Origin: Gnetum montanum
Taxonomy: Eukaryota; Streptophyta; Gnetopsida; Gnetales; Gnetaceae
Direction: 5' to 3'
DNA length: 64,000 nt
NCBI GenBank assembly: GCA_015680685.1
Contig: MNCI01002105.1
Location: 1-64,000, forward strand
The notes beneath the pieces were generated by a model. It had not been told where the DNA came from and did not search any database. It worked only from the letters and a program-made list of their open reading frames with translations. Positions 1 through 11,078 of the stretch are shown piece after piece (position 1 is the stretch's first letter; every line of letters starts with the position of its first letter). The position numbers and the translations under genes were made by a program.

Positions 1-1961
1 TAGGAATACATGGAATTTTCTATCTCTCCATAGTGATAGGTGCATATTTTATGTTTTGTGTTGGAGTGATAATGGTTATTGGGTTTTGTGTAGGATTAGC
101 AGACATTGTTTATGTGAGGAAGGACATTGCACCAGATTGACCTTGCACTATGCTTGATGAGCTAGTAGGTCTACTAGTTTTATTCATATGTGTGGGAACT
201 ATTCTAAAGAAAGGACATTTCCAAGAATTATTCTCAAATCTACTAACATTATTATTCACTTACATGTTCATGGCTTAAGTGGCACTCATTTGTTGAGCAT
301 GTGGTGCCAATCCTCCTTGCATTGTTGGTGGTGACACTTATTAAAGGGAAGTATGAGAGTATTGAGGATGTGATAGATGATAAGAGGCATGGGATGGTGA
401 TCCCATAAGAGATGTTGTGGGTTGATGATATTTATAAGAATAGTAGTAATAAGTTGAGGCATGGGAAGTGGAACCATTAGGAGAAATAGATTGTTGAACA
501 TGATATCCATAAGGATCTCGCTAGCGATAATGGTATTGCTAGTTTGTTGATGACATCCCCCAAAATTGTGGGTCTGGCCACTATGGTTGAGAGTAGTTTA
601 AAGGTTGATACGAAGTCCTACTAGGATAGTACCATTGGTTATAGGACCATCTATAATTACCTTATGGGTAAGGAAATCTCTTAGGCATCTACTTTTCTAT
701 GATCTTGGGATTCAAAGCAAAAGCTCCAAACTCTTGTAGATGTAACATAATTGGGCAATAGCCCTTTGGATGTTGATATTAACAAATGTTACATCCATCC
801 TCCTGCTATGTGTTCGAGTCTACAACCTCTTCTACTAAAACTATTTTCTTTTTTTACCAATAAGTGTCCTTGCTTGTTTTCTTGTTCTTTTTTCTCTTCT
901 TATTTTAACCACTTGATTGTATTTGCTTTACCTTCTCCTCTATGATTTTCAAGTTGGTTGTAACTTTTTTATTTATCAAATCCCACATATTATTTTCCCT
1001 TGCTTCATTCTTAGAGATAGACTTTTGTATTTGGTAAGGTTTTGTATGAAATCCAGTTATCAAGAGGTACCTCTTTTTCCTTCTTACAAAGGGTTGGATC
1101 CTAGCTACATTTCTCTATGCTCTCCCTTTTACACAGCTCTTCTTCTTCTTCTTCTTCTTTTACCACATATTCAATTAACCTTTGTTTCTAATGGACTCTT
1201 AATTCTAATAATCCTCCTTGGACATAGATCCCCAAGATCTCCCTCATTTTATTATGAAGCCCATCTATGATGTGATAAAGCTACTCGTTTTGAGAAACTT
1301 CATGGCATGGACATCTATGCAGTAGAGAATACTATTTTTCCAAGGCTAAATCTAAGGATTCATGATTTGTTTTCTTTCATCCTTGGATTTATTTTCTTAG
1401 AATAAACATTCTTGAATAAGTTGGGTATTTCTTTTGAAGAGCTTAAGCATTATGGAGCACTAGTAGATTGAATCTAGTTCCAATAATGTATACCAACTTT
1501 CAACTTCTTCTATTAGTGTTCTAGGAAAGAGCTTAAGCTTTTTCCACTTATTTTCAATACTTTGCAAGATGCAGGAATCATGGAAAGCTTGTAAATGATG
1601 TTATGGATTAGAATTATAGTCTTCCCTAAATCTAGGAATGTTATTCTATCAAGCCATTTGATGCGGATTTCCCTTTGATGCTTATGGGGTATTCTAATTG
1701 CCTCCCTAATCTGTATCATGCTTTTAGTAGCCAATATGTATTAATCATCATTAGACATGTTGTGGTTATTATCTCTATTTCTATTTGTTTAATAGTGATG
1801 GTCTTGTCTATGCTCCCTTTGATATCATGTAGCTTGTCTTTGATTTCCATTTCTATCTTCATCTCAACCCTTTAGTATATCACTATATCCATACCTATGT
1901 TCATCTTTTTCAAAACTAAACATTGAAGATGAAGGGGAAGATGGAAAACTGGAAGAATCAC
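1..1961 (-). pseudogene. gag: gag fragment of minus-strand Athila-like element E0
   Basis: Read on the minus strand this is a retrotransposon gag (capsid precursor). Around 1480-1640 it reads HHLQAFHDS followed by a W-K-L-K-L-F-P segment and ESWYTLLEL, matching the gag core of E1 near 4050-4180 and of E2 near 18440-18560. Toward position 1 it becomes the Q/N/P-rich linker that precedes protease in E2. The rest of E0 pol would lie left of the window. The gag is cut at 1961, where E1 is inserted, and continues at 15077 beyond E1. Several frames and stops show it is dead. Identification rests on similarity to the two other copies in this window and on the general gag pattern; confidence in exact limits is low. 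Confidence 0.7.
1957..1961. repeat. left target-site duplication of E1 (decayed)
   Basis: The five bases ATCAC precede the E1 5' LTR; ATTGT follows the 3' LTR at 15077-15081. They differ at three positions, all transitions, and both can be derived from ATCGC by C-to-T change on one strand or the other. This is an inference; a chance resemblance cannot be excluded. The continuity of E0 gag across the insertion independently supports this as the insertion site. Confidence 0.4.
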
Positions 1962-2800
1962 TGATGAGTTGTATTTAGAAAAGCTACATCGATAAGCATG
2001 GGTCAATGCAACCCCGTTCACATATTCCCATTGACGCATGGTTAGATGTGTTGATGCTAATGCAGGCAAGGCCTATATAAATGCATGCACCAACCACATT
2101 TATGATATCTTAGATTCATAGCATAGTGAAGCCCTTCTAGTTTCATTTCTACAAAGTTAGAATAGTTTCCCTTTTAATGCTTGTACTATGAATTAAAGAG
2201 ATTATATAGTACTTTATTTGAACACCATGTACCTAAATGCATTGGCATGAATGACAACAAAGTCAAGATTTCATATATTCATTACAACACTTACACTAGA
2301 TTACTCTTTACATTTAGCACTTTACCTTCAATGTAATTTACATGATAATTTTAATTAATTAATATAATTCATCATAAAAAATGTAAGCATGGCCACTTAA
2401 AGCATGACTTATTGCACATGGTAATTCCAGTAGTGGCCATTTGATACACCTAGTAATAGCCAATAACATTGAATCGTTACTCTATGTTAGGATAGTTGGG
2501 TACCATATTAGTTAAGTAGTTAAAGAATTAATTGTTAAATCTTTATTCACTCATCTAGTTACTAAGATAAAAATATATAAAAATACTTATAAAAAATAAA
2601 CAGCATGTGCCTTAACTCACATTTAATCATACGTACTAATAACAAAAGTGTGAGTTAGGAAGAAAATGATTATATGATTGCTTGCTTCACAGTTTAAGAT
2701 TATAAGCAATTTAGGAACTAAGTCTACAAAATTTGACCAGATCGTTAGTGAACACTTGTGATTCATATGGTTGGACATAGAAGAGACTGACTACTCATCA
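1962..2800 (+). repeat. 5' LTR of E1
   Basis: Starts TGATGAGT and ends ACTCATCA, directly followed by the primer site. It is 839 bp against 923 bp for the 3' copy; part of the difference is an expansion of a GATGCATC palindromic motif in the 3' copy near 14230-14300. A TATA-like TATATAAA lies at 2074-2081, about 110 bp from the LTR start, so U3 is very short. The same LTR type, diverged, forms the LTRs of E0 (15494-16407, minus) and E2 (16419-17277). Confidence 0.85.
2074..2081 (+). promoter_or_regulatory. TATA-like box in E1 5' LTR
   Basis: TATATAAA in the context GGCCTATATAAATGC. In the 3' LTR the matching place (about 14306-14316) reads CCTATGTAACT, so the box has been lost there. Position and sequence fit a Pol II LTR promoter; activity is not implied. 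Confidence 0.5.
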
Positions 2801-2801
2801 T

Positions 2802-2819
2802 TGGCACCATTGTTAGGAA
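2802..2819 (+). other. primer-binding site of E1, tRNA-Asp type
   Basis: TGGCACCATTGTTAGGAA lies one base after the LTR end. It matches the tRNA-Asp-complementary site TGGCGCCGTTGCCGGGGA, apart from a few G-to-A and C-to-T changes. E0 (TGACACCATTGCCAGGGA) and E2 keep variants of the same site at the same place, which confirms the LTR boundaries. Confidence 0.75.
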
Positions 2820-3059
2820 CTTTATTTAGCTAATATGCTAATTAGTAGTAGAATGTGAAGTTATACAAAGACGTTCTAAAGATAACACAACAACACAACC
2901 AACTATCATCCAATACAAAAAATAATTAAAGCAATAAAATATCAAAGGTACATTGTTTTTATATACAACTAATATGGCTTGTACTTGTAGGGATGACTTT
3001 CCACCAAACATAGTAGAATCCAATCAGTAACAAGGGGTACCAAAGAGGCCCCAACAACT

Positions 3060-5610
3060 TTGAGTTATCTATGCTTATTCTGATTCTTCTAATTCGAATT
3101 TCACTTTCATCCTTCATCAAGATGAATAGATGTGCTAGAGGAATAGGGAAAGAAACATTATGTTATCTCCTAATTAATCTATTCCTTCCATGCTAATGAC
3201 CATTCTCGTCAAATTAGGCATCACTACACTGAACTTAGAATATGAAGTCAAAGACTGTACTTACAAGGACTATGACCCTATAGATGCCCAATGTAAGAAA
3301 GATCGACATATCGAAGTGCATTATGAGGCCTTTAAGAGTAAGAGGATCTTGATGCAATTATTCTTATAACATCATAAAGAGGATGATGATTTCTTTTCTA
3401 GCGAATCCCAATATATATATTCTCCTCCTTTCTTTGATGAGGAAGCCCTTCACAATGGTTACAGTCAACTTTGAAAAACCTTAGTGATGGAAAGATAGGG
3501 TTTCATGAGCAAGGAGCCTCAAAGGATAGAAATTCTAGTCATTCACTTAAAGGCAAGGAGAATGATGACTAGAAGGACAAAGAAAAATAGATAGACTAGG
3601 GTAGTGACCAAAGGAGAAGGACTACTAGCCATCATTTGTCTAGTTCTCCTTCTTCACCCTCAACATCCTCTTCATCATAAAACTCTAATAAGAGAAGCCA
3701 AAGCCAAGATAAAAGGAGGAATATTCAAGATTAGGATGAAGATGAATAGTAGGATAAAGATAAACAAAGATCCTACCATGATGATCAAGATGGGAGATGG
3801 AGACAATCATAATATGAAGAAGAGAACCATCAAGAGTGAAGGCACAACAAAACTCATCATAGACATCATGACAATGAAAGGGGTCACCATGAATAACATG
3901 ACTATGATGAGCCTCTACTAGCTACTAGAAACATTATCAATATTTTAGAGGTAGTGAAAATTCCTATAAGGCTTCAGAAAGATAGTAGGATTAAAAGGTT
4001 GAATATGAACAATATCTCCAGGCTTAAAGGAGGATATAATGTAAATCCTCAAAATCATCTTCAAGCCTTTCATGATGCCTATGCCTTTCAAAATATAAAA
4101 AATAAATGAAAAATGCTTAAATTATTCCTAAGGATATTCATTAAAGAAACAGAAAGTTAGTACCGATCCTTGAAACTAGAATCCATTTGTTGATGGATTT
4201 CCATGTTGGAACTCTTCAACCACAAGTACTAAATGTACTCAAGAGTGTCTAACTTGTGGAGGAAGATCTAAGAATGGAAACAAGAAAATCATGAGTCCTT
4301 GGATGTACCCCTAGGTAGGTACTACTCTTTGTTGCATCGATGCCTAGGCCATGGATACTCCCAAAGGGATCAACTTCACCACATCATAGATGGAATTAGA
4401 TATAAGATAAGGGAAACCCTTGGGATCTATTCCTAAGGGAGATTTTCTAAAATGCAGGCTCATAAAATTCAAAAGCTAATTGAACATGTGGTTAAAAAAG
4501 AAGGGGAGCTAAAGAAACTTGAAAGTTGAAATGAGTATAATAAGGATCCTTCCATTAGCAGAATGGAGATGTGTTTTTGTGATTCAGAGGAAAAGCCATT
4601 GCTTAATGAAGTGGGCAAAGAAAGACCTTGCTAATACAAAAATCTATCTCTGAGATATTGGCTAAAGTGAAAAAAATGTGTGACTCCTTAAATGAGAAGC
4701 TCTAAAAAGCTCTAAAAATTAGAGAATAAAGAATGGATCAAGGAAGTAGTGGTCACGACATAGGAAAAAAATAGGATACAAAAAAGGATTACCATTAAAA
4801 AAGGATAAAGTTGCAGCAATCGAAGAGGTTGTAGATTTCAAAATAGATTATGATGAGTACAAAATCTACCAATATGAACATCTTAAGGGATGTTTCCACA
4901 TCTACAGGAGTTTGGGATGTATGCATTAAATCCCAAATTTGCAAAATGGCAAGTACCTAGGTGATTGCCTTACCCACAAGGCAACTACAAGCAGCAAATC
5001 CACCAATGAATGTATTATCCAAGTGGAGTACCTCCTCAACCTTAGTAGAAATACCAGTATTGGAAACATCTACAATCTTGATGGATGCCACCACCATGGT
5101 AATTGTATCCTTACAAATAGCTAGATCCATATGGATATTATGTCCATCAGCCTATATCCCCTCATGACTCATATAGCCATGCCTCCTTTTCTCATCATCA
5201 CTACCCTATAGAATATTACAAAGCATCTTCTCCAAGAGGGAAGTATCCTTCTCATTTTCATCCTCCATATCTCTCAATAGCTCTTTCACCAATAAGTACC
5301 ATACCCTTACTACCTGCTTTAGCTATGCAAGGAAAAATTCCACTATAGTAACAAAATGCTACAAGGGAAGTAAACTTATAGGCAAATATTCATCCAAGTG
5401 GTTTTGAATAGAAAACTCACAAGAGATCATTCTTTAGAATAAATAGACCCACAAAATCCTCACAAATGCCTATGGTTGCTAACTATACCTTATCTACCTT
5501 TGAAAGTATCCTGGGGCTACCTTAAAATCAAAGGATCTCCAATGTCCACATTATTATGTTGACTAATGTGATCATAGATTAAATAAATGTTGGTCACCTT
5601 CTTGGAAAAT
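3060..5610 (+). pseudogene. gag: E1 gag and gag-protease linker
   Basis: Decayed capsid gene. The N-terminal part (about 3060-3400) parallels the corresponding part of E2 near 17520-17760. A charged, low-complexity K/R/D/H-rich stretch follows (about 3520-3920). The core at about 4010-4480 reads NPQNHLQAFHDAY, then an E-S-stop-Y-R-S-L segment where W is expected, then ESLDVPLGRYYSLLHRC and a QLHHIIDGI segment, the usual order in plant gypsy gag. A cysteine-poor remnant of the nucleocapsid knuckle lies near 4860-4900 (YEHLKGCF); E2 still has several cysteines there. From 4930 to 5610 a P/Q/N-rich linker runs to protease. Many TAG stops replace expected glutamine or tryptophan. Start and end are approximate. 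Confidence 0.65.
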
Positions 5611-5639
5611 AATCTGATCCTGGGAGTCCCCTCATTTAT

Positions 5640-6050
5640 TTGTAAATTGTAGAGAATGGTCCATGTAAGGCTTTGTTGGACTCAAGTTTTGGCATGAACT
5701 TAATCTTTCAAGAAATGTACAAGACTTGGAACTTGCCTCCTCTTAGAAAGAGCAATATTAGACTAAAGTTGGTAGATCAGTCCATCACTATTCCTTTGGA
5801 GTTAGCAGAAGACATTGTGACCATCATCTATGAATGGTTATATCTTGCAAATTTCCTTGTAGTTCATGTAGAAAATTATAAGGAGGACTTCCCTATCATT
5901 AAGGAAAGGGCATGGCCAAGTACTATAGATGCCAAGATGGGGATTCAAGACCTTTCCTTGGAAATTTCCAAGGAAAATGAATTTAGCAAACTAAAGAAGA
6001 AGAGGTTTCTGTGCATTACATACAGTGACATAGGGTGCCATTTCATGTAG
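5640..6050 (+). pseudogene. PR: E1 aspartic protease (retropepsin)
   Basis: This part releases gag and pol proteins in the family. A reading frame open from about 5660 contains LLDSSFGMNLI, where plant gypsy proteases have ALLDLGA-like active-site sequence; the catalytic Asp is present but the residues after it are altered. DFPIIKERAWPSTIDA then parallels the PIILGRPFLATIDA motif. E2 (19950-20453) carries the same domain in better condition. The frame ends at a stop at 6048-6050 but related sequence continues toward RT. Confidence 0.7.
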
Positions 6051-6429
6051 AAAATATAAATGGTAAAAGGTATATCTATTCTAGCATGTAATTTGTGTGC
6101 CAAAACAACAATCATTCAAAGTGCCTCTATGTAGAAGCTAGAAAAAGGAAAGGTACCCAATGACTAAATCAGAATATCAAGCTAAATCTATAATATGCAT
6201 GGAATCATTGGAGAGCCTCACGAGTGCCTACATTAAGAACATGAATGAAATGGAGTAGCTTCATAGTTAACCCTTCCAAACATAAAATGAAATGGATTAG
6301 GAAGAATTGGAAATCATAGATCATTTCAAGCAAGATCCCTTTGAATTGAAAACTTTACTAGAAACCTTGGAATATGCTTTTCTTAACAATGGAAAGCCAA
6401 TAATCATTAATGCCAACCTTGCTTAAGAT

Positions 6430-7740
6430 TAGAAAAAGAAGCTATTAAAGATGATAAATAAGTGGTCAACAACCTTTGCTTGGTCCATGAATATGCTAGC
6501 ACCACATCTTTAGAAACTCTTCCATCAAACCAAAAAGATAATCATAGAAAAGTTTGAATCTAGAACTAAAGCAAGTTATCAAGAAAGAAGTAGAATAACT
6601 TCTCAAGGTCTGTGTCATATTGTGAATAGCGATGGATTAGCCCACTTGTCATTATATCTAAGAAAGAAGAAAAGTGAAGAGTCTACATAGACTTTAGGTT
6701 GTTGAACATGGCAACTTTCAAAGATCATTTTCCATTCTCATTTATTGACCAAGTGTTGGACACCATTGCAATACATTGCTATTACAACTTTTTGAATGGT
6801 TATAGTGGCTATAACCAAATCTAGATCACACTAGAGGATGAGGTCAAAACAACATTCACAAGTCTCTGGGAAACATTCGCATATAGATAGATGTCCTTTA
6901 ACTTGTGCAATGCTCCTGCTACTTTCCAATGCCTGGTGCTCAACATCTTTTAATAGTAGATTGGTAGTAAGGTAGAAGTCTTTATAGATGACTTCTCCAC
7001 TTATGGGAATACTTTTGAGCAAGCCTTGGACCATCTTAAGCAACTTCTTCAACAATTTATGGAGACTAATCTAAAGCTCAATTGGTAAAAAAGCCACTTG
7101 ATGATTCAAGAAGGCATAGTTTTGGGATACTAGATTTTAGAGAAATGGATTGAGATGAATCTAAAAAAGGTATAAGTCATCCAAGGAATCACTAGAAAAC
7201 CTAAAATGATAAAATATGTAAGGTCATTTCTTGGTCGTACTAGTTATTATGGACACTTCATTGAAAATTTCTTGAAAATTACTAAGTTATCACTTAAGCT
7301 GATAAAGAAGAATACATCCTTCAACTCCCATTCTACATGCTCCCAATTAGTCAAGACTCTTCCACATCATGATGAATGCATCTAATTTTTTCTTGGGAAT
7401 CATACTTACATAATTGAATGATCAAAAACATCCTTACTACATCCATTATGTAAACAGAAGCATTGTCAAGGCACAATTGAACTACACCACCACAAAGAAG
7501 GAGCACATGGTAGTGATGTATGCCTTAGAGAAATTTAGGCATTATGTGCTTGGATATAAAATATTTTGTGCACACAAATTAGTATCATTAGATTCCTCAT
7601 GAATAAGCTAGGAATGAGCCCCCATGTGATATAGTGACTAGTGATTCTATAGGATTTTGACCTTATGATGGTGGACATAAATGAAACTAAGAACATGGTT
7701 GCTAATCACTTGTCTTAGTTATGATGGAATTGCAAAGAGG
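6430..7740 (+). pseudogene. RT-RH: E1 reverse transcriptase and RNase H
   Basis: Recognisable RT segments in order: a GYNQI motif (about 6805-6825), TTFTSLWETFAYR, FNLCNAPATFQ (the usual F-G-L-x-N-A-P-A-T-F-Q block), and FIDDFSTYG, which is the catalytic Y/F-x-D-D box with both Asp kept. The connection region reads VRSFLGRTSYYGHFIENF (about 7220-7275). RNase H follows to about 7600 with the KEHMVVMYALEKFRHYVLG segment. Stops and frame changes are scattered. The core around 6795-7080 is continuous apart from a few TAG codons. Confidence 0.75.
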
Positions 7741-7959
7741 ATGAGGGGCCTTTTTTTGATCAATTCCTAGATGAAATTCTATTTACAAAAGTTGTTGAAG
7801 TTCATAATTCCATAGGTCCTAATTAGTATGATGAATTCCTCTCTTATCTACTCACTCAAGAGGCTCTTGAGGAATGGGACAATGGGAAGAAATAATAGTT
7901 TCTTCATAAAGCCAAGCATCACATGAAGATTAAAGGTAATATTTATAAGGTTTGCACTA

Positions 7960-9070
7960 ATGGCTTGGTATGATGATGCATGCCTAATGCTAATCAACTA
8001 TAGATCCTCTAGGATGCTCATGAAGGTCCTTGCAAGGACCATTATATGGAAAGGAGGATAGCTATGAAAATTATCATGGAAGTATATTACTAGAAAACAA
8101 TTTTTAGGGATGTCCATCAGTTTTCCTATTCATTTAAGAGATGCCAAAGAGATTGAGGAATGACCATATGAATGGAAGAGTCCCAACAGTGAATTCAATC
8201 ACTAGAGCCTTTCAACCTTTGGGGCATTGACTTTGTGGGGTTCATCAACATGATGTCCAATGGGAGGACATACATCATCCTAGCATTTGACTACTACATC
8301 AAATGGGCCAAATTTTTATCCACCACTAACTATTTATCTTCTACTATATGATGGTTTGTTCAACAAAGTATGTTAAATAGGTTTCGCATGCCAAGGACAC
8401 ATATTTCTAATAATGGAACTCAATTCATGAGTGCTACTTTTTGAAAACTAATGCAATGCTTAGAGGTAAAACATAAATTAACAACTCCTTATCATCCTTG
8501 AGCTAATGGGCAAGTTGAAGTTACTAATAGAGAATAAGCAAGATTCTAACATGCACCAGTAGTAAATATAACAAAGACTAGAGCAAAAAACTCAACAATG
8601 GTCTATGGGCTTGTCGATACAACTGGAAACTTCTTATTGGCTATTCTTCCTATGACTTAGTGTATGAAAAATTACCAATCCTTCTAATCTAAGTTGAGCT
8701 CCATACACTTTCAATAGATTTTGAGCTTTATCTTAATCTAAGTCTTGCATAAAAGGAATGCTTAATGATACTAAATGTGCTAGATGAGAATTGACAAGTA
8801 GCTATATCCTTGAATGAAGTACACTAGGCACATGCCAAACAAGATCATGATGCATGGATAAGGAGAGCTAAATTCCAACCAAGTGATAAGGTTATTTACT
8901 GGAATCCCATGCATGTACCATAATATACAAATTTTTAAACATTATGGGAAGAATCTTATATCATTCATACAAATTTTTCTTCTAGGACCATGATAATTAA
9001 CCATCCTTCAAACCCAAAAAAATAGTTACTAGTCAACATCCAACAAATAAAGCCTTTACTAGAACATAGC
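7960..9070 (+). pseudogene. INT: E1 integrase
   Basis: Zinc-binding N-terminus: an AHEGPCKDHY segment (about 8008-8045) supplies the histidines, and SFKRCQR supplies only one of the two expected cysteines. Catalytic core: WGIDFVGF (first Asp kept), HISNNGTQF where the second Asp of S-D-N-G is replaced by Asn, and GQVEVTNRE with the Glu kept. The C-terminal part around 8870-9060 resembles the LVNIQQIKP end seen in E2. Loss of the second catalytic Asp, together with TAG stops, makes this copy inactive. Confidence 0.75.
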
Positions 9071-11078
9071 ATAATTGATGACACTAACACTTCAACTAAT
9101 GGAAAAGCATGCTCTATTTTTCAGATCTCCTCTCTTCAACTCAATTATGGGGGAGATGGCCACTCATGTTAATCTTCTATGTAAGCTATCCAATTTTTCA
9201 CTTCTTGGTTTTACATCATTCTTTATATGTTTTTCACTTTCTATGATATTTTAATATTTATTTTCCATCTTTTATTTTGTTTGTATCATTTATTTTATGT
9301 GTTTTTTTATATGAAATCTTGAGCTTTTTCACTACCTATTGCTACTACTAGAAGTTAATTAATGCAAATTTAATGTTATGATTGATCATTAAATGACACA
9401 ATTTCATCTTGGGATTATGTCCTCAATTAAGAAATTGTTGATTTTCTGACAATATTAGGTAGTGAGTACACAACATCCATCCATTTCATCAAATACTATG
9501 AGGCTCTACATGGTGAAAGCATAAGGTCCTTCCATAATTAAAACCTAAAGTAATTAATGATCTTGTTACATAATAAACTCGAAATGGGCTAAGTGGGAAT
9601 GGAAAAAGATGTGACTTTAAGGGGATCTATCATCTTTTTTTCCCAATTACTTTATTAAGTTTTATGATTTTTCTCCTTTGATCTCTCACCACTACTATGG
9701 TTGATCATAACATAAATCATGTTTTGCATGATGTGGTTTTTATTGAAAAAAAACCATGGAAATTCAAAGCACAACCCTTAGATAAAATAATGAACTATAA
9801 GCTTATGGGGCTAGAAAGACATGTTAACCATGCCTGAAAACACCCCTTTAACTAAGGCCCTTCATATCTTCTTAACTTTATCTTCTTCTTTTCTTAGAGT
9901 GGTGGTTATTCTTTAGGGATTATCATGAACTCTTGATTGTTGAAAGATTAGAAAATGGTACTGTAAAGTCACTAATCATGGTTGGACTTGTTCTCAATTG
10001 AGGATGGAATGGTATCAAATCATCTTAATTAAAAATTCCACAAGGATTCACATGATCATGATGAAAATATCTTATTCATTCTCTCTCTTTTATCATTCTA
10101 ACCTCATCATCAACTACCTCACTACCTCCTATCAAGGTCAATTGATGTGTCTATTATGGCACATGACATAATCCCCTAATGATCTCTTCTGTGGATTCAA
10201 TTTTTAACCTCTAATGACCATTCATCATCCTTGAGGCCTATGGACTCCTTGGGATGAGGGTATGCAAGGGAATTATTGACATAAGCTTACTTTTGGGAGG
10301 ACCCACTTACATATCCCTTGGCCTTTTTAAGTTAAACTTCCTATCCCTTAGTACTTTTTGCAATCAATCTCATCACCGTACATTCTTAAACTTCCATTTT
10401 TGCTTTCCTTTGGCATTATTTGCTCATCTAAATCCTCTCTTAAGAACTTATAATCCTCTTCTATGTTTTTTCCATCCTTCTATACCTTTCTACCTTCCAT
10501 TGGGCTCTTTTTTCATATCTAAACTCATCCAAGCTTGTTTTTCAGTTGCAACAATTTGGCTCAAACAACTATGTCAACACATTTTTATCGATGTAGTGAA
10601 ATTTGTCAACACATCCCCATCGATGTAGTGGGAAAAAACTATGTATCTATAAAACTTAGTCATTTTTCATATCATTTTCGATAAATGCAAGAGTTTTTCA
10701 ATTTTTTTAGAGCCCAAAAACCTTCCAAGAGCCATAACTCTCAAACTGCTAACCTGTTTCACCCCATTTTTCAATCCTAAAACTATCAAAGGTAAGCTTT
10801 ATGTCGTAGGAGTCATAAATCTTTGGTTTCTTTTAGAAAAGTTTTCAAAATTTTCCTAACTTCTCAAGGTTTACTCATTAAAATAATATTAAATTACTCA
10901 TTCCAAGTAGGTTAAACCTAACAAAAAACTCTAGTACCTAATCAAGAAAATAATATTAAAATAATATAACTTACCAAGATAAAAAAAAGCCTAAGTATAA
11001 CTTGATCTAATAAGGTATCAAAAAGAACTCAGGGTTATAAAGAGAAAATATAATCTTGGGTTATGTTTGTGATCATAA
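9071..11078 (+). other. E1 spacer between integrase and downstream ORF
   Basis: About 2 kb of AT-rich sequence with no supported gene. It starts with a purine block (ATGGGGGAGATGGCC near 9148) also present in E2 near 23654-23668. A second shared landmark is GTAGTGAGTACACAACATCC at 9460-9479 (E2 about 24042-24062). Long pyrimidine-rich stretches and an open but featureless frame at 10254-10628 look like untranslated sequence. Such a spacer before a downstream ORF is usual in Athila-like elements. Confidence 0.5.

Noticed and set aside
917-1270. Open plus-strand frame of 117 codons (leucine-rich)
   Set aside because: It is the complement of E0 gag linker sequence; the leucines come from a TCT/CTT repeat near 1137-1160, which is simple sequence.
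10254-10628. Open plus-strand frame of 124 codons in E1
   Set aside because: Composition is that of T/C-rich spacer, no motif is visible, and it lies in the non-coding gap between integrase and the downstream ORF.
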